Shown: one piece after another, positions 25,689-32,410 of the stretch
Layout: each line of letters opens with the position of its first letter
Numbering within the stretch: position 1 is the stretch's first letter
Assembly (NCBI GenBank): GCA_036500225.1
Contig: DASYCJ010000055.1
Span: forward strand, 18,969 to 82,968
Direction of reading: 5' to 3'
DNA length: 64,000 nucleotides
DNA from: DASUBN01 sp036500225
Lineage (GTDB): Bacteria > Pseudomonadota > Gammaproteobacteria > Natronospirales > REEB76
Notes under the pieces: generated by a model
The model's input: the letters and a program-made list of their open reading frames with translations, nothing else
Database searches by the model: none
What the model was told of the DNA's origin: nothing
Program-made: the position numbers and the translations under genes

Positions 25689-25803
25689 GCTCAAGCCATC
25701 CTGGCTTGAGCTACTCGGCGAGTCCGGCGCATATCCAGACTCGCCTCCGTCGAACCGAGCACTGGAAGTGCTCGGTTCGCGTTTGGTATGTCCCTGTACC
25801 AAA
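25689..25803 (+). other. Four consecutive perfect stem-loops upstream of the Cys/Met enzyme
   Basis: Hairpin 1: GCTCAAGCCA (25689-25698) with TGGCTTGAGC (25702-25711). Hairpin 2: GGCGAGTC (25717-25724) with GACTCGCC (25738-25745). Hairpin 3: CGAACCGAGCAC (25751-25762) with GTGCTCGGTTCG (25768-25779). Hairpin 4: TTTGGTA (25782-25788) with TACCAAA (25797-25803). All arms are perfectly complementary. None has a T run of four or more, so they are not ordinary terminators, although hairpin 3 is followed by GTTT. The element fills nearly the whole gap and ends 16 nt before the GAGGA ribosome site. Confidence 0.65.
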
Positions 25804-25827
25804 GTCTATATAGATAGTGAGGAAGCG

Positions 25828-26958
25828 ATGTCCGATAAATCTGCCCATTTCGAAACCACTTGCGTCCATGCCGGTCGCCATATCGATCCGGCCACCGGCG
25901 CCGTAGCACCGCCCATCCATCTCTCCACCACCTTCGAGCGTAAATCCGACTACGCGGCGGAAGGCTATATCTATAGTCGCAGCGCCAATCCCAACCGCGA
26001 GCAACTGGAAACCTGTCTCGCGGCCCTGGAGGGAGGTACCTCTGCCATGGCCTTCGCCTCCGGCAGCGCAGCTGCCACCACGGTGTTCCAGGCACTCAAG
26101 CCCGGCGACCACGTGGTCTGCACCCGCGATGCTTATCACGGGGTGCTGCGCATCCTGCGCGAGATCATGAGCGGCTGGTCCCTGAAGGTGAGTTACGTGG
26201 ACGCGAGTGATCTCGACGCGCTTGAGGCCGCGGTGACCAAGGACACGCGTCTCATCTGGATCGAGAGCCCCTCCAACCCGCTCTTGAAACTCACGGACAT
26301 AGCCGCGGTGGCGGATATCGCCCGTAAGACGAATGCCTACTCGGTGTGTGACAGCACCTTCGCCACCCCGGCGCTGCAGCATCCCTTGAAGCTCGGCATG
26401 GACCTGGTGATGCACAGCGCCACCAAATATCTCGGCGGCCATAGCGACGTGGTGGGCGGCGCGTTAGTGGCGCGGGAGGACGGCCCGCTGGCGGAGCGCC
26501 TGCGCTTCCTGCAGGGCGCCGGCGGCGCCATCCCCTCGCCCTTCGATTGCTGGCTGCTGCTGCGGGGCACTGCCACCCTCGACGTGCGGGTCCGGGCCCA
26601 GTGCGCCAATGCGCTCAAGATCGCCCGATACTTGGAGAAGCATCCCAAGGTTGAGCAAGTCTTCCACCCGGGCCTCGAATCCCACCCCCAGCACGCCCTA
26701 GCCAAGCGCCAGATGAGCGATTTCGGCGCCATGCTATCGTTCTGCGTCCGTGGCGGCGAAGCCGCTGCCAAACAGATGACCGGCAGGGTGAAACTTTTCA
26801 CCCGTGCCACCAGTCTAGGAGGGGTGGAGAGCCTGATCGAGCACCGGGCCTCGGTGGAAGGCCCCGAGAGTCCCACCCCCAAGAACCTGATACGCATCTC
26901 CGCCGGGCTGGAACATCCTGATGACCTGATGAACGATCTCGACCAGGCTCTCGCCTGA
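25828..26958 (+). CDS. PLP-dependent trans-sulfuration enzyme (cystathionine gamma-synthase/lyase type)
   Basis: The protein has 376 residues from the ATG at 25828, chosen because GAGGA precedes it and MSDKSAHFETTCVHAG is a typical start; an upstream in-frame start at 25768 lies in the hairpin region. It is a Cys/Met-metabolism fold type I enzyme. YIYSRSANPNREQLE and the phosphate loop AFASGSAA are present, PLP-binding Asp lies in SVCDSTFATP, and Schiff-base Lys200 in HSATKYLGGHSD. A conserved C-terminal SLGGVESLIEHRAS follows. The exact activity (gamma-synthase, gamma-lyase or sulfhydrylase) cannot be fixed from motifs. It acts in cysteine/methionine interconversion in the cytoplasm. Confidence 0.92.
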   Translation: MSDKSAHFETTCVHAGRHIDPATGAVAPPIHLSTTFERKSDYAAEGYIYSRSANPNREQLETCLAALEGGTSAMAFASGSAAATTVFQALKPGDHVVCTRDAYHGVLRILREIMSGWSLKVSYVDASDLDALEAAVTKDTRLIWIESPSNPLLKLTDIAAVADIARKTNAYSVCDSTFATPALQHPLKLGMDLVMHSATKYLGGHSDVVGGALVAREDGPLAERLRFLQGAGGAIPSPFDCWLLLRGTATLDVRVRAQCANALKIARYLEKHPKVEQVFHPGLESHPQHALAKRQMSDFGAMLSFCVRGGEAAAKQMTGRVKLFTRATSLGGVESLIEHRASVEGPESPTPKNLIRISAGLEHPDDLMNDLDQALA

Positions 26959-26985
26959 TAACGCCATCTCTAAAGGGAAAACGTC

Positions 26986-29454
26986 ATGTCGCATCGCACC
27001 CTCGCCTTCCTCGCCGGCGCCCTCGCGGCGCTGCCCGTCCTGGCCAGCGCGGCTCCGGCTGCGCCTGTTGCCAGCGGCGTCACTTTGGAACAAATCATGG
27101 CGGACCGGGACTGGCTCGGGAACCCGCCGGAGGCCGGGTACTGGAGCTATGACAGCAAGAGCGTGCTGTACCGGGTGAAGCGCGAGGGCAGTGCTCTCTA
27201 TGACTTGTACCAGGCAGACGTGGCCGGCACCTCACCCCACAAGCTCGCAGACAGCGAACTCGCCAATGCTTCCGCGCCGGACGGTGGCTGGAACCGCGAC
27301 CACAGCATGCATGTCTTCGTGAGCGACGATAACGTGTTCGTGCGCAGTGTGCTCGCCGGCCGTTTGCGCCAGCTCACCAAGTACAGGGGACATAAGGACT
27401 CGGCGTCCTTCATGGCCGACGGCAGTCATGTGCAGTGGCACGAGGACAACGACATCTATGTCTACGACCTGGATTCAGGCGTGACCGCCGAAGCCGCGGA
27501 TGTGCGCACCACGGAAGACCCGGACAAGGCGCCGGCTCCGCAGAACTACCTACAGGCGGAACAGCCGCGCCTGTTCGATGCCTTAAGCACCAAGGCAGCC
27601 AACAAGCAGGCCCGCGACCAGCAGAAGGCCGCGCAGCAGAGCGCGGATCCCAGCCGCGCACCGGCACCGTTCTACCTCGGCAAGGGCGTGGACATCGCCG
27701 CCACGGCCCTGTCACCGGACGGACGCTGGCTCGCGGTGGTGACCCAGCCCAAGGCTTATGAGGCAGGTGAACCTGGCATCATGCCCAACTACATCACCGA
27801 CAGTGGCTATGTGGAGACCAGCAAGGAACACACCTACGTCGGTCATAACCCACCGGCGGCTCAGCAGGTGAAGATCCTGGACCTGCAGAACCATAGCTCG
27901 TTCGATCTGGATCTCACCCAGCTGCCCGGCATCAAGGACGACCCGCTCGCCAAGCAGCGCAAGGACGCGGTGGAATGGGACGTGAAGCACGGCATGTCCA
28001 AGGCTGCCGCCGAAGACTCAGTGAAAGCGCCGGCCGTGCGTGAGGTCTCGGTGAACAATCTGGCCTTTAGCGACGACGGCTCGGGCCTCGCGGTGCAGTT
28101 CATCGCCAACGACTTCAAGGACCGTTGGCTGGCCACGGTGGATTTCGGCAAGAAGTCCCTGGTCACCCAGGAGCGGTTGACCAACCAGGCCTGGGTCAAC
28201 TGGACCTTCAATGACATGGGCTGGATGCACGATAGCCGCAGCCTCTGGTACCTGTCCGAGGCTGATGGCTGGTCGCAGTTGTACGTGAAGGATACGGGCT
28301 CCAAGAGCGCCAAACAGCTCACGAAGGGCCAGTTCGAGATTAACCCGAACCTATTCCTGACCCGCGACGACAAGTACTTCTACGTCAGCGCCAACAAGAC
28401 CGCGCCCGGCACCTGGGAGATCTATCGCATCGACGCCGCCAATGGCGACATGCAGGCAGTCACCAACCTGGGCGGCATCAACGGCGCGCAGCCGGCCATG
28501 CACGACAACGAGAGCTTCACGCTCTCGCCGGACGAGAGCAAGTTGATGGTGTATCACAGCACCAGCAACCGGCCGCCGGAGATCTACGTGGTGGACGCGA
28601 GCCCCAACGGCAAGGCCACCCGCGTAACCTACACCGTGTCCAGCGCCTTCAGCAACGTGGATTGGGTACAGCCGCAGATCGTGCAGGTGCCCTCGACACA
28701 CGGTGCGGCACACGGCATCTACGCACGCCTGTATCTGCCCAAGGACTACTCAGCCTCGAAGAGCTATCCGGCGATCTTCTTCATACACGGTGCGGGCTAC
28801 CTGCAGGACGCCCACAGCGGCTGGTCCTACTACTACCACGAGTTCATGTTCGCCACCTTCCTCACCCAGCACGGCTATCTGGTGATGGACATGGACTACC
28901 GCGGTTCGGCGGGTTACGGCCGCGACTGGCGTACCACCATCTACCGGCAGATGGGTCACCCGGAAGTGGAGGACGTCACCGACGGCGCCCATTGGCTGGA
29001 GCAGAACTATCACGCTGACCCGAAGCGTCTTGGTGAGTGGGGTGGTTCCTACGGTGGCTTCATGACCTACATGATGATGTTCCGCCAGCCAGATCTGTTC
29101 CAGGCCGGCGCGGCGTTGCGCCCGGTGGGCGATTGGGCCGACTACAACGACGGCTACACCGCCGCCATCCTCAATCGCCCGGACGTGGATCCGCAGGCCT
29201 ACTTCGACAGCTCGCCCATCAACTATGCGGGCCAGTTGAAGCATCACCTGCTGATCATGCAGGGCATGGAGGATGACAACGTATTCTTCATCGACACGGT
29301 GCACATGACCCAGAAGCTCATCGAACTGCGTAATCCGAACTTCGACGTCATGTTCTATCCCGTGGAACACCATGACTTCCACGATCCTGCCAGCTGGCTG
29401 GACGAATACCGCCGCATCTGGCGTGAATTCAACACCTACGTGGATCCACAATGA
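26986..29454 (+). CDS. Exported S9-family peptidase (dipeptidyl peptidase IV-like)
   Basis: The protein has 822 residues with a signal peptide (about residues 1-25, ending LASAAPAAP). An N-terminal beta-propeller of WD40-like/DPP-IV type (about 60-560) precedes an alpha/beta hydrolase domain. The nucleophile is Ser688 in GGSYGG; the acid is probably in MQGMEDDNVFF, and the His in VEHHDFHD. It would release dipeptides from peptides in the periplasm or outside the cell. It follows the trans-sulfuration gene after 27 nt with an AAAGGG-type ribosome site and may be co-transcribed. An intrinsic terminator follows. Confidence 0.93.
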   Translation: MSHRTLAFLAGALAALPVLASAAPAAPVASGVTLEQIMADRDWLGNPPEAGYWSYDSKSVLYRVKREGSALYDLYQADVAGTSPHKLADSELANASAPDGGWNRDHSMHVFVSDDNVFVRSVLAGRLRQLTKYRGHKDSASFMADGSHVQWHEDNDIYVYDLDSGVTAEAADVRTTEDPDKAPAPQNYLQAEQPRLFDALSTKAANKQARDQQKAAQQSADPSRAPAPFYLGKGVDIAATALSPDGRWLAVVTQPKAYEAGEPGIMPNYITDSGYVETSKEHTYVGHNPPAAQQVKILDLQNHSSFDLDLTQLPGIKDDPLAKQRKDAVEWDVKHGMSKAAAEDSVKAPAVREVSVNNLAFSDDGSGLAVQFIANDFKDRWLATVDFGKKSLVTQERLTNQAWVNWTFNDMGWMHDSRSLWYLSEADGWSQLYVKDTGSKSAKQLTKGQFEINPNLFLTRDDKYFYVSANKTAPGTWEIYRIDAANGDMQAVTNLGGINGAQPAMHDNESFTLSPDESKLMVYHSTSNRPPEIYVVDASPNGKATRVTYTVSSAFSNVDWVQPQIVQVPSTHGAAHGIYARLYLPKDYSASKSYPAIFFIHGAGYLQDAHSGWSYYYHEFMFATFLTQHGYLVMDMDYRGSAGYGRDWRTTIYRQMGHPEVEDVTDGAHWLEQNYHADPKRLGEWGGSYGGFMTYMMMFRQPDLFQAGAALRPVGDWADYNDGYTAAILNRPDVDPQAYFDSSPINYAGQLKHHLLIMQGMEDDNVFFIDTVHMTQKLIELRNPNFDVMFYPVEHHDFHDPASWLDEYRRIWREFNTYVDPQ

Positions 29455-29481
29455 GTCAGTACAACTAGGTACTGCTAATAT

Positions 29482-29510
29482 GAACCCCGCCAACAGGCGG
29501 GGTTCGTTTT
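29482..29510 (+). terminator. Intrinsic terminator abutting the next start codon
   Basis: GAACCCCGCC (29482-29491) and GGCGGGGTTC (29496-29505) form a perfect 10-bp stem with loop AACA, followed by GTTTT (29506-29510). It ends the S9 peptidase transcript. The next base is the A of the ATG at 29511, so the downstream gene has no room for a separate leader. Confidence 0.85.
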
Positions 29511-31664
29511 ATGGCCACCAAGACTTTCACCAAGCCGGAAGACTGTGTCGAAGCCATCCTCGCCAAGGTGGGGCCACGGCTGGTGGTGGGCGCTCCGCTC
29601 GGTATCGGCAAGCCCAACCACCTCGTGAACGCGCTGTTCAGGCGCGTGGCCGCGGACCCCAAGCTCTCCATGCGTCTGGTCACCGCCCTGTCCCTGGAAC
29701 GGCCCGTGGCCAAGAGCGATATCGAGAAGCGCTTCCTCGATCCCTTCGCTGCCCGGGTGTTCGGCGACTATCCGGAGCTGGAATACATGCAGGCCCTGCG
29801 GGAGCATCGGCTGCCGGCCAACGTCGAACTCTCGGAGTTCTACTTCAAGTCCGGCGCCATGCTGGGAGTGAAGTCGGCCCAGCAGAACTACATCAGCAGC
29901 AACTACACCCACGTGGCGCGGGACATGCTGTCGGCCGGGGCCAACGTGGTGTTGCAGGCGGTGGCCGTGCAGCCTGGGCCCCGCTACAGCCTCGCCTCCA
30001 ATCCTGACGTGACACTCGACATCTATCCGGGCCTGCGTGCTGCCGAGAAGGCCGGCCGGCCTGTGGCTGTCGCCGGCATGGTGAACCGCAAGCTGCCCTA
30101 CATGTTCGGCGGCGCCGAGGTGCCTTCGGACTTCTTCGATTTCATGGTGGACGACCCGGCTCTCGACCATACGCTCTTCTCCGTGCCCAACATGCCCATC
30201 GACCCGGCCGCCCACATGATCGGGCTGCACGCGAGCGCGCTGGTACGGGACGGCGGCACCATCCAGGTGGGCATCGGTTCCCTGGGGGATGCCTGCATCC
30301 ATGCCACACGCCTGCGACACGGGGATAACGCCGGATACCGTCGGGCTCTGGAACAGGCCGGTGTGCTGGAACGCTGCAAGGAGGTGATCGAAGCCGTGGG
30401 CGGTGCCGGCAGCTATCGCCAGGGCCTCTATGCCGGTAGCGAGATGTTCGGCGACGGCCTCCTGCAACTCTATGAAGCTGGCGTGCTGAAACGCCGGGTC
30501 TACGACCACAGGGGCCTGCAAAGCCTCCTGGAACTCGGTCGCATATCGGAACAGGTGAGCGAAGACACACTATTGGCCCTGAGAGAAGCCGATCTGATCG
30601 GTGCCAAACTCAGCGCTGAAGACGTGGCCTTCCTGAAACAGTTCGGCATCTTCCGGCCGGATGTGGGCTACTCAGACGGCGCACTCGCCCTGCCGGACGG
30701 TGGTCATGTGGCGGCAGATCTGGACGACCGTGCAGCTCTGAGACGCATCGCCGACACGGCCCTGGGCGCGAGCCTGCAGGGCGGCGTATTGGTCCACGGC
30801 GCGTTCTTCCTCGGTAGCCGCTGGTTCTACGAGACCCTGCATCGCATGCCTGAGCTTGAGCGACGCCAGTTCGCCATGGAAGCGGTTTCCATGGTCAACG
30901 AGCTCTTCAGCGACGTGGATCTGGAGAAGCTGCAGCACAAGCAGGCGCGCTTCATCAACATCTGCATGAAGGTGACCTTGCTCGGGTCCACCGTCTCGGA
31001 CTCTCTGGATGAAGGCCGCGTGGTGAGCGGCGTGGGCGGCCAGTACAACTTCGTGGCCATGGCGCATGCGCTGCGGCAAGCCCGCTCCATCCTGCTCCTA
31101 CGCAGCACTCATAGGAGCCGTGGCAAGCTCGAATCCAACATCGTCTGGGAATATGCCCACTCTACCGTGCCACGACATCTGCGTGACATGGTGGTGACGG
31201 AATACGGTATCGCTGACCTGCGCGGCAAGCGCGACTGGGAAGTGATCGCCGCCATGCTGAACCTGGCCGACTCGCGTTTCCAGCCTGGTCTCTTGGCCCG
31301 GGCCAAACGTGCCGGCAAGTTGCCGGACGACTACCAGATCCCCGAAGCTTTCCGGCACAACATCCCGGAAGCCGTGCGCCAGAGGCTCGCGCCCCTGCAA
31401 GCCGCAGGTCTGTTCCCGGAACTTCCCTTCGGTTCCGACTTCACGCCGGAAGAGCTCAAGCTCGGCAAGGCGCTGAAATATCTGCAGGCCAAGAGCGGCA
31501 GCCTCAGCGGCATGTTGAGCTTGGGACTCTCCATACTGCGTGCGCCGCGTCCGGAGACGGCTACCTGCTTGGCGCGCATGGATCTCGCCGCTCCGCGCGG
31601 CTTGAAGCAGGTGGCGCTGGCACGACTGGTGGCTGCTGCGCTGGTGGACAGCGGGGCCCTCTAG
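29511..31664 (+). CDS. Acetyl-CoA hydrolase/transferase family protein
   Basis: The protein has 717 residues, longer than the usual 430-550 of the family because of an extended N-terminal half. Matches to the acetyl-CoA hydrolase/CoA-transferase family include GAPLGIGKPNHLVNALF at the start, the AQQNYISSNYTHVARDMLS block, NVVLQAVAVQPG and the C-terminal VGGQYNFVAMAHAL...VWEYAHSTVPRHLRDMVVTEYGIADLRGK, where the Glu of TEYG and GVGGQ are family hallmarks. It would transfer or hydrolyse CoA esters in acetate or carboxylate metabolism; the substrate is unknown. The ATG at 29511 directly follows a terminator, so translation start or promoter use is unusual. No better downstream start with a ribosome site is evident. 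Confidence 0.86.
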   Translation: MATKTFTKPEDCVEAILAKVGPRLVVGAPLGIGKPNHLVNALFRRVAADPKLSMRLVTALSLERPVAKSDIEKRFLDPFAARVFGDYPELEYMQALREHRLPANVELSEFYFKSGAMLGVKSAQQNYISSNYTHVARDMLSAGANVVLQAVAVQPGPRYSLASNPDVTLDIYPGLRAAEKAGRPVAVAGMVNRKLPYMFGGAEVPSDFFDFMVDDPALDHTLFSVPNMPIDPAAHMIGLHASALVRDGGTIQVGIGSLGDACIHATRLRHGDNAGYRRALEQAGVLERCKEVIEAVGGAGSYRQGLYAGSEMFGDGLLQLYEAGVLKRRVYDHRGLQSLLELGRISEQVSEDTLLALREADLIGAKLSAEDVAFLKQFGIFRPDVGYSDGALALPDGGHVAADLDDRAALRRIADTALGASLQGGVLVHGAFFLGSRWFYETLHRMPELERRQFAMEAVSMVNELFSDVDLEKLQHKQARFINICMKVTLLGSTVSDSLDEGRVVSGVGGQYNFVAMAHALRQARSILLLRSTHRSRGKLESNIVWEYAHSTVPRHLRDMVVTEYGIADLRGKRDWEVIAAMLNLADSRFQPGLLARAKRAGKLPDDYQIPEAFRHNIPEAVRQRLAPLQAAGLFPELPFGSDFTPEELKLGKALKYLQAKSGSLSGMLSLGLSILRAPRPETATCLARMDLAAPRGLKQVALARLVAAALVDSGAL

Positions 31665-31668
31665 AGGC

Positions 31669-32370
31669 TCAACGGTTCAGGGCCCAACCGGTGATGGCAT
31701 AGCGCGGTCGTGGTGCGGCATCGCTCACCTTGCTGACGAAGTGCCCCATGGGCACGCGGAACAGGGCCAGGGAGTTGAAGCGCGGCAGATAGCGCTCGCT
31801 GACCCGGCCCTCGGGGTCACTGAAATTCAGGGTGCCGCCCCAGTCCTCCTCCCAATCCCGCGTCAGGTTCAGCACGTAGGCGATCTCGCGGTCAGTACCG
31901 CGTTGATCGTTGTGATACGTGAGGAAATGCCCGGGCAGGTAGCGCGTCGCCTGCGCATTGGCCTTGACCAGCGTGCGGCTGCCCGAGATGGCGCCCAGCA
32001 AGCCGATGAAGATACGCGTGTTCAGGAATTCGACGAAGCTATGCAGCAGCAAGCCCGGGTCGCGCCGTTCCCGGTATGCACTCACCATCATGTAGGTGCC
32101 ATACAGGAAAGCGAAGCCCCGTCCCGCATCGCTCTCGGCGCGCTGGCGGATGCGGGCCAGGTCCCCGGGACCCCAGCTGCGCAGCGTCTCCGCCTGGGCG
32201 ATGACAGGTTGTCCTTGCTCCATATACGTCAGCCCCCAGGGCACGGCTTGGTCGAGGCAGGTATGCAGAGCTTGAGCCGCATCCTGGGACAGGAAATCCG
32301 CGATGAGCACGCGGCCATCGCGGCGGAAGTCCGCGGCGGCACGCTCGACGTCCAGCTCCGGGTTCAGCAT
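31669..32370 (-). CDS. 2OG-Fe(II) oxygenase family protein
   Basis: The protein has 233 residues. The double-stranded beta-helix iron site is visible: His153 and Asp155 in TYHNDQRG, His210 in VPMGHFVSKV, and the 2-oxoglutarate-binding Arg223 in RPRYAITGW. EDWGGTLNFSDPEG is the usual strand between them. It resembles the prolyl-hydroxylase/OGFOD/Ofd1-type oxygenases. The substrate is unknown and could be a protein side chain. It is encoded 40 nt downstream of the large VCBS surface protein on the same strand and may be co-transcribed. It converges on the CoA-transferase gene with 4 nt between stops. Confidence 0.86.
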   Translation of the reverse strand: MLNPELDVERAAADFRRDGRVLIADFLSQDAAQALHTCLDQAVPWGLTYMEQGQPVIAQAETLRSWGPGDLARIRQRAESDAGRGFAFLYGTYMMVSAYRERRDPGLLLHSFVEFLNTRIFIGLLGAISGSRTLVKANAQATRYLPGHFLTYHNDQRGTDREIAYVLNLTRDWEEDWGGTLNFSDPEGRVSERYLPRFNSLALFRVPMGHFVSKVSDAAPRPRYAITGWALNR

Positions 32371-32410
32371 CTCGAGACCATGCAGGCCGGACCCGCCATC
32401 ACGGCCGGGT

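Noticed and set aside
29475..30521. A 348-codon minus-strand frame inside the acetyl-CoA hydrolase gene
   Set aside because: It is antisense to conserved coding sequence. It has no recognisable domain and no ribosome site.
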